DNA of 64,000 bases from Bacteroidota bacterium (GTDB taxonomy: Bacteria > Bacteroidota > Bacteroidia > Bacteroidales > VadinHA17): NCBI GenBank assembly GCA_022561875.1, contig JADFQJ010000001.1, positions 62,001 through 126,000 on the forward strand, in the 5' to 3' direction. Made by a program: the position numbers and the translations under genes. Positions 51,871 through 60,455 of this stretch are shown here, piece by piece. The notes under the pieces were generated by a model. The model was not told the DNA's origin. It was given only the letters and a program-made list of their open reading frames with translations, and made no database searches. Positions within the stretch are counted from its first letter, which is position 1, and each line of letters starts with the position of its first letter.

Positions 51871-53256
51871 TTAAGCGGTAGTGCCAGCTTCCTGTTTCCT
51901 GAACCAGGAAAAAATTTCATCCATTTCCGTAATTATAGAATTGTGGATATCTGACAAGGATAATAATTGCTGATCCTTTCTGGTATGTAGTAGGAAGAAC
52001 CTCCAACCGGTTCTGAGTTTCTTTACACGGTCTGAATAATAAAAAGCAAAAGCTCCGGATACCGGTAGGCTAAGAAAATACCCTGCTGTGTAAATACCGG
52101 ATAAAGGAAGCAAAGAAACCAGAAGTGTCTGGATCAGGTAAAACAATGGGAAAAGTATCATTGAAACAACAAATTTTATCGAATTGTGAAACTGCTTTTC
52201 TTTGATTTTACCTGAAAGCCATTCCGGGATATAGAATGGAAGGAAGTTGTTAATAAAACCATATATAAAAACCGGCAGGAATAACAGAGCAGCCAGACTT
52301 TTAAGTAATAGATTGATCAATGATGAGGGTCCGTTTTCAAGAACCTGGTGGTCAATATTTAGCTTTGTGCTCAATTGTGTGAATTGTTCAACCTTTTCAT
52401 GCAAATTATCCAGTCCGTCACCGAATTTATCGTGGTATTTATTGAGGACATTAACGGTTTTTTGATCCAGTTCAAGGGCTAAAGGTTGTTTGTACTCGTT
52501 AATTCCCTGATTTTTCGCCATTTTACTGCCATAAATAAGCCTGATTCTATTATAAAGATCATAATAACGGCTGGTTTCAATATGCAACATCAGTTCCTTT
52601 AACCTGTCACTGATCTCCTCCTTCAATGCTCTCATTCCTTTTTGGGGGTTTTCGAGATATAATTCTTTGAATTTCCTGACTTCAATTGGTTTGCCGAATT
52701 TGATAACTAATGTGCTTCTTATTTTTTGGTGGCTGCTGTAATCGAGTCCAACAGGAATAATCTTTATGTTGAGGTTGAAGTTCGTAGATTCTTCCGATTG
52801 AAAAGCTATACGGCATATTCCCTTTTTTAAAACCTGAAGACGTCTGAATTTTGAATGGTTCCCTTCAGGAAGTATTATCAGTCCGTTCTTGTTTTTGATA
52901 ACATCAATGGTTTTATCAAAGGTCTTTTTATTATTTCCGATAGTGTCAATACCATCCCTGATTCTGTAGATAGGCAACATCTTGAACAGATACAAGAGAT
53001 TTGCTATAAAGGGTTTATTAAAAATGTCTGACCGCGCCACGAAAACCGGCTGTCTTTTCAGGTTAGTGGCAACAGCAAAAGCATCCATCAAAGAACTCTG
53101 GTGATTTGGTGCAAATATCAGATGTCCATTTTGGGGTATGTTCTCTTTATTCAGGACTATTATTTTTTTATAAAAGACATTGTTTTGCCAGAAGCTCACC
53201 CATTTTCTGAGGAGATCATATCTCAACGACCATTTTTCAATATTCTCAATACTCAT
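51871..53256 (-). CDS. PlsC-like glycerolipid acyltransferase
   Basis: A 461-residue membrane protein with an N-terminal acyltransferase domain: the catalytic APNHQSSLMDAF (H52, D58; one residue longer than the classic HX4D, a variant that recurs in Bacteroidota) and the substrate motif LPEGNHSKFRRL. The C-terminal half has three or four membrane helices. It probably acylates lysophosphatidate or a related lipid. Its exact acceptor is unknown. Confidence 0.87.
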   Translation of the reverse strand: MSIENIEKWSLRYDLLRKWVSFWQNNVFYKKIIVLNKENIPQNGHLIFAPNHQSSLMDAFAVATNLKRQPVFVARSDIFNKPFIANLLYLFKMLPIYRIRDGIDTIGNNKKTFDKTIDVIKNKNGLIILPEGNHSKFRRLQVLKKGICRIAFQSEESTNFNLNIKIIPVGLDYSSHQKIRSTLVIKFGKPIEVRKFKELYLENPQKGMRALKEEISDRLKELMLHIETSRYYDLYNRIRLIYGSKMAKNQGINEYKQPLALELDQKTVNVLNKYHDKFGDGLDNLHEKVEQFTQLSTKLNIDHQVLENGPSSLINLLLKSLAALLFLPVFIYGFINNFLPFYIPEWLSGKIKEKQFHNSIKFVVSMILFPLFYLIQTLLVSLLPLSGIYTAGYFLSLPVSGAFAFYYSDRVKKLRTGWRFFLLHTRKDQQLLSLSDIHNSIITEMDEIFSWFRKQEAGTTA

Positions 53257-53327
53257 AGAAACAAGTTTTAAAAACAGGTAGAAAGATATAAAATTCCGGT
53301 AATTGTAAGAAATCTGCCTTTTGAATA

Positions 53328-53870
53328 TCAGATTTCCATCTTTTCCTCTTCCACCTTTTTATAAATAACTGCAAGGCCTGCCAGGAGTTGGCTGAAAGTT
53401 GCAAATGCTGTTTGCGTAGCAGGGTTTACTTCAATCCCTTCAAGCCGCATTAAAAGAAGGAAATAGAGTCCGTTAAAACAAACCTCAATATCGTTATCAA
53501 TTAACTGTTTCAACTTTTTTTTAAACTCTTCAATGTGTGGCCGGGCCAACCGGTATTTCTGATTGTACTGAGTTTGTTCGGAGGCATTAAGTAAACGGGA
53601 ATGCAGATCGTTCATCTCATTAATGATCTCCATAATGAGCCGGAGGTGCCCCTTTTCCCTGAGTCCTTCTCTGATCATCATATTGATCAAACCCTCATAC
53701 CATGACCGGATCTCATTTTTGATTTGCTGAGGTTGCACGAATCTACGTATGATATTACGGTCAATTTTATCAAGATCAAACCCGTTCGCTCTGATCAGAT
53801 CCTCAATTTCCCACATATACAGTACATATTCGGCTATATTGTTTTTTCTTTTTCCCCGGGCTATTATCAT
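53328..53870 (-). CDS. DUF4924 family protein
   Basis: A 180-residue, all-helical soluble protein beginning MIIARGKRKNNIAEYVLYMWEIEDLIRA, the signature of DUF4924, restricted to Bacteroidota. No catalytic residues or signal peptide are seen. It lies 71 nt from the acyltransferase gene on the same strand. No function is known. Confidence 0.85.
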   Translation of the reverse strand: MIIARGKRKNNIAEYVLYMWEIEDLIRANGFDLDKIDRNIIRRFVQPQQIKNEIRSWYEGLINMMIREGLREKGHLRLIMEIINEMNDLHSRLLNASEQTQYNQKYRLARPHIEEFKKKLKQLIDNDIEVCFNGLYFLLLMRLEGIEVNPATQTAFATFSQLLAGLAVIYKKVEEEKMEI

Positions 53871-53959
53871 AAAAATTCCTGGTTTTCCGTTCTTGGTTTT
53901 AATTTTCAGTTTTCAGTTTTGTTATCTGGTTTCTCAACCTTAGTCTTCTTCACAAGGTT

Positions 53960-54355
53960 TCATGTCGGAAAAGGGTCTTTATAATTATCAATAATCCTTC
54001 TTTCTTTTTTGGTAGGCCGGCCATCACCCCTTTTTCTGTAGCCAAATCCGGGTAATTCTTTAACTTTTAACTTGTCAAATTCCTCGCGGGGGGTTAAGTC
54101 TTCAAAATATTCTTTAGCCAGTTTTGTTGAAAGTCTTTTGCCGGGCAATCCTTTTATCCTGTAAGTAAAGACGACAGGTAACTTTTTAACTTTTATTACA
54201 TCATCCGAAGAAACATTTCTGGATGGTTTTGCAGGCAGTTCATCAATAAAAATTTTCCCTTTTCGGCAGGCTGCAGCTGCCATACTACGTGTTTTGTAAA
54301 TCCTTACCGCCCAAAGCCATTTATCAATCCGGACTTTTTCCCCGTCAGCAACCAT
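53960..54355 (-). CDS. hslR: RNA-binding S4 domain protein (Hsp15-like)
   Basis: A 131-residue protein with an S4 RNA-binding domain at the N-terminus (VRIDKWLWAVRIYKTRSMAA) and a basic tail with GYRKRGDGRPTKKERR. Hsp15 homologues bind 50S subunits stalled with nascent chains. It is 98 nt downstream of pth, another factor that acts on peptidyl-tRNA, which fits a ribosome-rescue group. Confidence 0.88.
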   Translation of the reverse strand: MVADGEKVRIDKWLWAVRIYKTRSMAAAACRKGKIFIDELPAKPSRNVSSDDVIKVKKLPVVFTYRIKGLPGKRLSTKLAKEYFEDLTPREEFDKLKVKELPGFGYRKRGDGRPTKKERRIIDNYKDPFPT

Positions 54356-54453
54356 TTATGTTTATGTTAAGTTTTTTATTGTCCTGAAAAATACAAAATC
54401 AAGCCGGTGAAATCAAAAAGCAGAACAAATGAGTGAAAAAGTGTCTGCCGGAA

Positions 54454-55020
54454 TCATTTTTTCCGGTTATAAAGATTCATAGTGCGTTTAATTCCAATTG
54501 TACCGAAACTCCGGATAATTTCAACAGACTTATTTACCAACCCGGTGAGTTGTTTTTCTTCCTCATTTGTCCATTTTCCTAAAACATAATTAACCTGGGC
54601 TCCCTTGCCAAACTCACTGCCAATACCAAAACGCAGACGAGCATAATTATTGTGGCCTAAAATTGTTGAAATGTTATTTAATCCGTTATGCCCGGCGTCA
54701 CCACCACGAGACCTTAGTCTGAGTGAACCGAAAGGTAAGGAGAAGTCATCAACTAAAACAAGCAATTTCTCAACAGCTATTTTTTCTTTTTGTAACCAGT
54801 AGTTTACTGCTTTCCCGCTCAAATTAACGTAAGTTGTAGGTTTTAACAGGACAAAAGTGCGTCCTTTATATTTATATTCACCCCTGAAGCCATAGCGTTT
54901 ATCCTGAAAATCAATATTGGACAACCCGGAAAGAGCGTCCAATATTGTAAATCCGATATTATGGCGTGTATTCTGATATTCTCCGCCAAAATTTCCTAAC
55001 CCTGCGATCAGAAATTTCAA
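54454..55020 (-). CDS. pth: Peptidyl-tRNA hydrolase
   Basis: Releases tRNA from prematurely dissociated peptidyl-tRNA. The 188-residue protein has the catalytic His in NTRHNIGF, the Asp in VLVDDFSLPFG, and the RGGDAGHNGLNNI loop. It lies 17 nt after the L25 gene, the usual rplY-pth order. Confidence 0.96.
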   Translation of the reverse strand: MKFLIAGLGNFGGEYQNTRHNIGFTILDALSGLSNIDFQDKRYGFRGEYKYKGRTFVLLKPTTYVNLSGKAVNYWLQKEKIAVEKLLVLVDDFSLPFGSLRLRSRGGDAGHNGLNNISTILGHNNYARLRFGIGSEFGKGAQVNYVLGKWTNEEEKQLTGLVNKSVEIIRSFGTIGIKRTMNLYNRKK

Positions 55021-55037
55021 AATAAGGGGTTATTTAA

Positions 55038-55739
55038 TTATTCAGATTTTTCTTCTTTCCGGTCTTCTTCCGGCTTTTCTTCAACTGCTTCAGCACCTTC
55101 AGCTGCTGCTTCTCCTTCAGCAGGTTTAGCTTCAGCCACAAGTTCAGCCTTTTTAGCCTCGATATCTTCAATAGCTGTAAGCATAGCTTTGGAGACAATT
55201 CTGGCTGAAACTATTGAAATAATCATTGCCCCTGAAGAGTCGAGAAATTCCAATCCTTCGAATTCAATATCTTCAATCCTGATTGTATGACCAATATCAA
55301 ACTCGGTAATATCTATTTCAATAAACTCAGGGAAGTCTTTAGCAAGACCTCTGACTTTAAGGTGTCTTCTTCTGATACGTAGTCTTCCACCGGCCTTTAA
55401 GCCGACTGATTCACCAACAATCCTGACAGGGATATTAATGATCACAAGTTGATCGAGGTCAAACTCTTTAAAGTCAGCATGGATGATCTTATCAGTTACC
55501 GGATGAAACTGAAGGTCCCTGATAACCGCATTGTGAATATCCCCTCCTATATCAATTTTCAGAAAATATACATTTGGTGTATATACAATATCTTTGAAAT
55601 TAAGTTCAGGCATAGAAAAATGTATGGTTTCTTTACCTCCGTACATTACACAAGGTACTTTTTCTTCCATTCTTAATTTCCTGGAGTGTTTTTTACCTGT
55701 ATCCTTCCTTTTAGTACCTTTTAACTCGATCGTTTTCAT
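55038..55739 (-). CDS. rplY: 50S ribosomal protein L25 / CTC family
   Basis: A 5S rRNA-binding ribosomal protein of the long CTC type: an N-terminal L25 domain (1-90; LKGTKRKDTGKKHSRKLR), a C-terminal TL5 beta domain (about 95-185), and an Ala/Glu-rich acidic tail. Its 233 residues are normal for Bacteroidota. A TAnnTTTG element at 55848-55855 gives a leader of about 100 nt. Confidence 0.95.
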   Translation of the reverse strand: MKTIELKGTKRKDTGKKHSRKLRMEEKVPCVMYGGKETIHFSMPELNFKDIVYTPNVYFLKIDIGGDIHNAVIRDLQFHPVTDKIIHADFKEFDLDQLVIINIPVRIVGESVGLKAGGRLRIRRRHLKVRGLAKDFPEFIEIDITEFDIGHTIRIEDIEFEGLEFLDSSGAMIISIVSARIVSKAMLTAIEDIEAKKAELVAEAKPAEGEAAAEGAEAVEEKPEEDRKEEKSE

Positions 55740-55847
55740 TTTACTAAATTTTGGTTATGCTACTCAAGGATTGTTTAATATTTTTAATTCTCAGTCAACA
55801 ACAATCCTCCCATCACACGTTAGTAAATAACTGATTTTTACGGGGTG

Positions 55848-55855
55848 CAAATATA
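55848..55855 (-). promoter_or_regulatory. TAnnTTTG promoter element for rplY-pth
   Basis: TATATTTG on the minus strand, an exact -7 match, 108 nt upstream of the rplY ATG. The leader is long enough for leader-based control, but no fold was identified. Confidence 0.5.
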
Positions 55856-55860
55856 ATAAC

Positions 55861-56799
55861 TTATTGTATAAAACTATCACTAATTGATTGATAATTGTAA
55901 ACTTTGTCGATCACCTCAGCAAAAATTTTAGCCACGGAAAGCACTTTAATTTTGTTTGATTCCTGTTTTAAAGGAATAGAATCAGTTACGAGGAGTTCTT
56001 TGATTGGTGAGTTTTCGATTCTTTCATACGCAGGACCTGACAGGATCGCATGTGTTGTAGCTGCACGGATACTTTTTGCTCCTTTGTCCATCATCATACG
56101 TGCAGCTAAAGTGATAGTCCCGCCGGTATCAACCATATCGTCAACAATAACAATATTCTTGTCCTTCACATCACCAATTACCTGTATCTCATCAACATAA
56201 TTTGCTTTTTTTCTTAATTTATAGCAAATAACCATTTCAGATTTAAGAAATCTGGAATAAGCATTAGCCCGTTTTGTTCCTCCCATATCAGGTGCCGCAA
56301 TTACCAGATCTTCAAGGTTGAGGTTTTTAATATATGGTACAAAAAGTGATGAGGCAAAGATATGATCAACCGGAACGTTAAAAAATCCCTGAATTTGATC
56401 GGCATGGAGATCCATGGTCATTACACGGTCAACTCCGGCAGTGGTGAGAAGATCGGTTACCAGCTTAGCCCCGATTGAGACCCGTGGTTTATCTTTCCTG
56501 TCCTGACGGGCAAACCCGTAATATGGGATGACCGCAACGATATTGTATGCAGAAGCTCTTTTGGCAGCATCGATCATCATCAATAACTCGAACAGATTAT
56601 CCATAGGTGGAAATGTTGATTGCATTATATAAACATTACAGCCTCTTACTGATTCATCATATGAGGGCTGAAACTCACCATCGCTGAATTCCACCACGGA
56701 ACTTTTACCAAGTTCACTTCCGAAATTTTTAACGATCTTCTCTGCCAGGTAGCGTGTTGCTCTACCTGAAAAAAATTTTATAGGAGCTTTGATTTCCAT
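55861..56799 (-). CDS. prs: Ribose-phosphate pyrophosphokinase
   Basis: Makes PRPP from ribose 5-phosphate and ATP for nucleotide, NAD and amino-acid synthesis. The 312-residue protein shows the ATP loop (YYGFARQDRKDKPR), the flexible MTMDLHADQIQGFFNVPVDH segment and the PRPP motif IVDDMVDTGGT. Its promoter element is at 56831-56838. Confidence 0.97.
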   Translation of the reverse strand: MEIKAPIKFFSGRATRYLAEKIVKNFGSELGKSSVVEFSDGEFQPSYDESVRGCNVYIMQSTFPPMDNLFELLMMIDAAKRASAYNIVAVIPYYGFARQDRKDKPRVSIGAKLVTDLLTTAGVDRVMTMDLHADQIQGFFNVPVDHIFASSLFVPYIKNLNLEDLVIAAPDMGGTKRANAYSRFLKSEMVICYKLRKKANYVDEIQVIGDVKDKNIVIVDDMVDTGGTITLAARMMMDKGAKSIRAATTHAILSGPAYERIENSPIKELLVTDSIPLKQESNKIKVLSVAKIFAEVIDKVYNYQSISDSFIQ

Positions 56800-56830
56800 T
56801 ATTATTGATTTGAATGATGCCTGAAGGTGA

Positions 56831-56838
56831 CAAAGTTA
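56831..56838 (-). promoter_or_regulatory. TAnnTTTG promoter element for prs
   Basis: TAACTTTG on the minus strand, an exact -7 match, 31 nt upstream of the prs ATG. The -33 box is weak. Confidence 0.55.
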
Positions 56839-56856
56839 ATAATCTCTCTATATTTG

Positions 56857-56892
56857 AATGTATCGGAATTTCAAAATTATTCGTTGATTAAT
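56857..56892 (+). repeat. Copy 3 of the dispersed intergenic element
   Basis: It differs from 19836-19870 at two positions and from 35321-35350 at two positions in the first 30 bases. It lies in the 120-bp gap between prs and engB, immediately upstream of the prs promoter. Confidence 0.65.
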
Positions 56893-56919
56893 AATAACCG
56901 AAATTAGTGTTAATATCAA

Positions 56920-57528
56920 TCAAATATTGCTTTTTAAATATCTGTTATTCTTTTCAATAAAGTCAAGTATTTCATTTTTTCCCAGTTTTTTTCTTACTGA
57001 AGTGTTAAAAATGTCGGGGAGAAATTCCCAATGCAGTAACAGCTCTTTCTTATAACTAAAAGTATTCTTTTTCAATTCGTTTTCAGAAAGCTTATCTGTT
57101 TTGGTAAAAACCATCACAAAAGGAATCTGGTTGTGCCCGAGAAATTCCATAAACAAAACATCATTTTTTTGTGGTGGGTGACGGGAATCAAGAAGTACAA
57201 ACAAACATATTAAATTCTCTCTTTTCAAAATATAGTTTAAAGTTGTCTTATTCCATTGCTTCTTGATATCCTTTGAAGCTTTTGCGTACCCGTAGCCGGG
57301 AAGGTCAACAAGATACCAACTCTCGTTTATCAGGAAATGATTAATTGTTCTTGTTTTTCCGGGAGTTGTAGATATTTTAGCCAGCTTTTTTCTGCCTGTG
57401 AGCATATTTATGAGAGATGATTTGCCAACATTTGACCTGCCGGTGAATGCATATTCCGGGTAATCAGGCGGAGGGCACTGACCTAATTTCGCACTACTTT
57501 TGATATATTCCGCGTTTTTAATGATCAT
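56920..57528 (-). CDS. engB: Ribosome biogenesis GTPase YihA/EngB
   Basis: A 202-residue GTPase needed for 50S assembly. The G motifs are clear: GRSNVGKSS (residues 30-38), TTPGKTR, DLPGYGYA and TKTDK. Its length is normal. It lies 46 nt downstream of manA on the same strand, without an obvious own promoter. Confidence 0.96.
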   Translation of the reverse strand: MIIKNAEYIKSSAKLGQCPPPDYPEYAFTGRSNVGKSSLINMLTGRKKLAKISTTPGKTRTINHFLINESWYLVDLPGYGYAKASKDIKKQWNKTTLNYILKRENLICLFVLLDSRHPPQKNDVLFMEFLGHNQIPFVMVFTKTDKLSENELKKNTFSYKKELLLHWEFLPDIFNTSVRKKLGKNEILDFIEKNNRYLKSNI

Positions 57529-57574
57529 TTTAATCCTTTAACCCATTAACTCATAATTACTAATTATTCCGGGG

Positions 57575-58555
57575 TCAGGGAATAAATACTTCAATAATTT
57601 TTGACTCGCCCCGGGGGTCAAAGATTATATTATCGAGAGATGCAGGTATTAAAACAGTTTCGCCAATGTCAATATGTTCCTTGTTTTTATTGTAATATAT
57701 TGATAAGCCGCCTTTCAGACACATAATGATAACAAATGAATCAATCAGCGAATAGTCTTTTTTAACAGGTTTGTTGAAATCCAAAATGGTTGTCTGGAAA
57801 TAGTCACATTCTGCAATGGTTATAGATTGGTTTTTCTTTTTTTCATACAGTGTTTTGTAATTGTCAGATACAGAGAAGTCTAAAGCGTCAAGTGCAAGTT
57901 CAGTATGTAGTTCTCTGCTGTTACCATTCTTGTCCTTTCTGTCCCAGTCGTAAATTCTATAGGTGATATCTGAAGTTTGCTGTATCTCGGCAAGGAGTAT
58001 CCCTTTTCCGGTAGCATGCACCCTGCCTGCAGGAATAAAAAACACTTCTCCGGTCTCTGCTTTTTCAATATTAAGAATTTGCGTAAGGCGACCTTCCCGG
58101 AGATATTCCTGGTATTTTTGTTTACTGACTTCATGTTTGAACCCGGTGATTATACTTGAGTCTTTATCAGCCTGAACGATGTACCACATCTCGGTTTTGC
58201 CATACGCATTATGCCGCTTGCGGGCAAGTTTATCATCCGGATGTACCTGAATGGATAGTACTTCGTTCGCATCGATAAACTTAACAAGCAGGGGAAATTC
58301 AATTCCGAATTTTTCAAACATTCTATCTCCAACCAGATCACCCATATATGCCTCCATAAGTTCCTGAAGGTTGCTTCCCGCGAGCTTACCGTTTGAAACA
58401 ATGGAAATATTTTCCCGGACTCCTGATATCTCCCAGCTCTCACCAATTTTTATATCATGAGGGCAGTCTTTACCCAGGATAGTATTTAATTTGTTACCAC
58501 CCCATATCTTTTCTTTAAAAATGGGCTTGAATTTTAACGGGTACAAGAAATCCAT
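57575..58555 (-). CDS. manA: Mannose-6-phosphate isomerase, class I (type I PMI)
   Basis: Interconverts fructose 6-phosphate and mannose 6-phosphate. The cupin-fold zinc site is visible: SIQVHPDD, the Glu in GKTEMWYI, and HATGKG. QQTSDITYRIYDWDR is the usual segment of the short (about 320-residue) bacterial form. It is 14 nt after the Dabb gene. It probably feeds GDP-mannose or mannose use. Confidence 0.93.
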   Translation of the reverse strand: MDFLYPLKFKPIFKEKIWGGNKLNTILGKDCPHDIKIGESWEISGVRENISIVSNGKLAGSNLQELMEAYMGDLVGDRMFEKFGIEFPLLVKFIDANEVLSIQVHPDDKLARKRHNAYGKTEMWYIVQADKDSSIITGFKHEVSKQKYQEYLREGRLTQILNIEKAETGEVFFIPAGRVHATGKGILLAEIQQTSDITYRIYDWDRKDKNGNSRELHTELALDALDFSVSDNYKTLYEKKKNQSITIAECDYFQTTILDFNKPVKKDYSLIDSFVIIMCLKGGLSIYYNKNKEHIDIGETVLIPASLDNIIFDPRGESKIIEVFIP

Positions 58556-58569
58556 TGTTTAATTAAAGG

Positions 58570-58902
58570 CTATTTTCCAAACTTTTTTTTTCTTTTTCTT
58601 TTGATCTCATAATCAATCACAGCCTTGGTTTTTGAGATCATGCTGATCTTTTCCCTGGCAAAAATATGGTCGGGATGATTAAGATAGGTCTGAAGTTCTT
58701 CCCGGTTTCTGAAGGTTGCGTCAATTACTACATCAAAAGCACAATTTGAAGTGTTGAAATTCAATCCTACCTGAAATGAAAAAATTTCCTTGATATTATC
58801 TTTTAACACCTCAAAAGTAGATTTAATCTCATGGGCTTTCTTAAGTTTATCTTCTTCACTTTCGTACTCTTCGATCTTAAACATAATTATGTGCTTGATC
58901 AT
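58570..58902 (-). CDS. Dabb (stress-responsive A/B barrel) domain protein
   Basis: A 110-residue protein: MIKHIIMFKI at the start, and FDVVIDATFRNREELQTYLNHPDH are typical of the dimeric Dabb ferredoxin-like fold. A strongly basic Lys/Arg tail follows. No active site is defined for the family. It is the first gene ahead of manA-engB and divergent from udk across 72 bp. Confidence 0.87.
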   Translation of the reverse strand: MIKHIIMFKIEEYESEEDKLKKAHEIKSTFEVLKDNIKEIFSFQVGLNFNTSNCAFDVVIDATFRNREELQTYLNHPDHIFAREKISMISKTKAVIDYEIKRKRKKKFGK

Positions 58903-58974
58903 TTTTGAATTATTTTTAATTAATTAGTACTTTGGTTCAGGTTTTAAAACTTAACGGGCTAAAGTAATGAAAAT

Positions 58975-59607
58975 ATGTTAATAGTAGGTATCGCCGGAGG
59001 TACTGGCTCGGGAAAAACAACAGTTGTTAAAAAGATCATAGAAAAATTGCCGGAAAACGAAGTGGTTGTAATAACTCAGGATTCATATTATAAAGATAAC
59101 AGTCATCTTCCTATTGAACAGAGGCAGGAGATAAATTTTGACCATCCGGGTTCAGTTGAATTCCCATTACTAATCAATCATCTGGAAAAGTTAAAAAATG
59201 GAAAGATTATTGATATGCCAATTTATTCCTATCTTACATGTACAAGAGCGGATGAGACAGTTAAACTGCAGCCGAAACATGTAGTTATCGTGGAAGGTAT
59301 AATGATACTTACTCATGAGAAACTCAGGGAGATGCTGGATATCAGGGTGTTCGTCGATGCAGACGCCGATGACCGGTTAGCCCGTGTTATGAAAAGAGAT
59401 ATTGTTGAGCGTGGACGTTCAGTTGATAAAGTACTTGAGCGTTACGAAAAAACCGTAAAACCTATGCATCTGCAGTTTATCGAACCTTCAAAAAGATTTG
59501 CGGATATAATTGTTCCGCAGGGTGGAAATAATGAAGTGGCTATTAGTATTTTAACCTCAATTATTGAGAAAAACCTTTTAAAATCATCCGGGAAATCAGA
59601 TATCTGA
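58975..59607 (+). CDS. udk: Uridine kinase
   Basis: Phosphorylates uridine and cytidine in pyrimidine salvage. The P-loop GGTGSGKT (residues 8-15), TQDSYYKDN and the RDIVERGRS Arg-rich lid are typical. It has 210 residues. The ATG at 58975 gives the family N-terminus directly (MLIVGIAGG). It is followed by the exonuclease gene after 18 nt. Confidence 0.96.
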   Translation: MLIVGIAGGTGSGKTTVVKKIIEKLPENEVVVITQDSYYKDNSHLPIEQRQEINFDHPGSVEFPLLINHLEKLKNGKIIDMPIYSYLTCTRADETVKLQPKHVVIVEGIMILTHEKLREMLDIRVFVDADADDRLARVMKRDIVERGRSVDKVLERYEKTVKPMHLQFIEPSKRFADIIVPQGGNNEVAISILTSIIEKNLLKSSGKSDI

Positions 59608-59625
59608 ATCTAAATAATTCTTTTT

Positions 59626-60357
59626 ATGCTTAGCGATATCCAATTACATTCTGTTCTGTTTGTTGATATTGAAACAGTACCTTCACAGGCAGCTTATGAA
59701 GAGATGCCATTACACTTCAGGGAACTTTGGGAAAAGAAATCTTCATATTTCAGAAAGGAAAATGAATCGGCTGAAGATGTATTTCAAAGGGCAGGAATAT
59801 ATGCAGAATTTGGAAAAATCATATGTGTATCAGTGGGTTATCTTTACCTGGACGGACAAAACAGGACAATTAGAATAAAATCCTTCTTTGGTGATGATGA
59901 AGAAAAGTTGTTAATCGGGTTTTCTGATTTATTGAATAATTATTCCAAAAAGAATAAACTTTCCCTGTGTGGACATAATGGAAAAGAATTTGATTTTCCT
60001 TACCTGGCACGCAGAATGCTGATCAATGGTATAAAGCTTCCAAAAGTGCTGGATATGGCAGGTAAAAAACCATGGGAAGTTAGTTTTATTGATACCATGG
60101 ATCTGTGGAAATTCGGAGATTACAAACATTTTACCAGTCTCGATTTACTCACACGGGTTTTTGGAATTCCAACCCCTAAGGACCAGATGGACGGTAGTAT
60201 GGTAGCTGATGTCTATTATAAGGATCATAATATCAAGGCTATTGTAGAATATTGTGAAAGAGATGTAGTGGCGGTAATACAGCTTATACTAAAATTCAGG
60301 GGGGAAGAAATAATTCCGCCTGAAAAGATAGAATCTGCAACACAATTTGAGGAGTAA
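59626..60357 (+). CDS. Predicted 3'-5' exonuclease, PolB-like DEDD superfamily
   Basis: A 243-residue RNase-H-fold exonuclease. The DEDD residues are visible: D14 and E16 in FVDIETVPS, the middle Asp in GHNGKEFDFPYLARR, and the last in YCERDVVAVIQL. The family is a stand-alone relative of DNA polymerase B proofreading domains, with an unknown cellular substrate. It is co-oriented with udk. Confidence 0.88.
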   Translation: MLSDIQLHSVLFVDIETVPSQAAYEEMPLHFRELWEKKSSYFRKENESAEDVFQRAGIYAEFGKIICVSVGYLYLDGQNRTIRIKSFFGDDEEKLLIGFSDLLNNYSKKNKLSLCGHNGKEFDFPYLARRMLINGIKLPKVLDMAGKKPWEVSFIDTMDLWKFGDYKHFTSLDLLTRVFGIPTPKDQMDGSMVADVYYKDHNIKAIVEYCERDVVAVIQLILKFRGEEIIPPEKIESATQFEE

Positions 60358-60367
60358 GTAATACAAA

Positions 60368-60448
60368 TTGCGGATTGTTGATTGCGAAGGGCGAATTTAT
60401 GATTCTAACATTAACATCCGAAATCCGACAGCCCAAACCCGAAATTAA
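60368..60448. repeat. Two heptamer arrays in the convergent exonuclease/peptidase gap
   Basis: TTGCGGA, TTGTTGA, TTGCGAA, GGGCGAA, TTTATGA (60368-60402), then ACATCCG, AAATCCG, ACAGCCC, AAACCCG, AAATTAA (60414-60448). Both have an exact 7-nt period. The two arrays are roughly reverse-complementary (CGGATT versus AATCCG), so a hairpin between the converging genes is possible. Confidence 0.7.
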
Positions 60449-60455
60449 AAGAATT

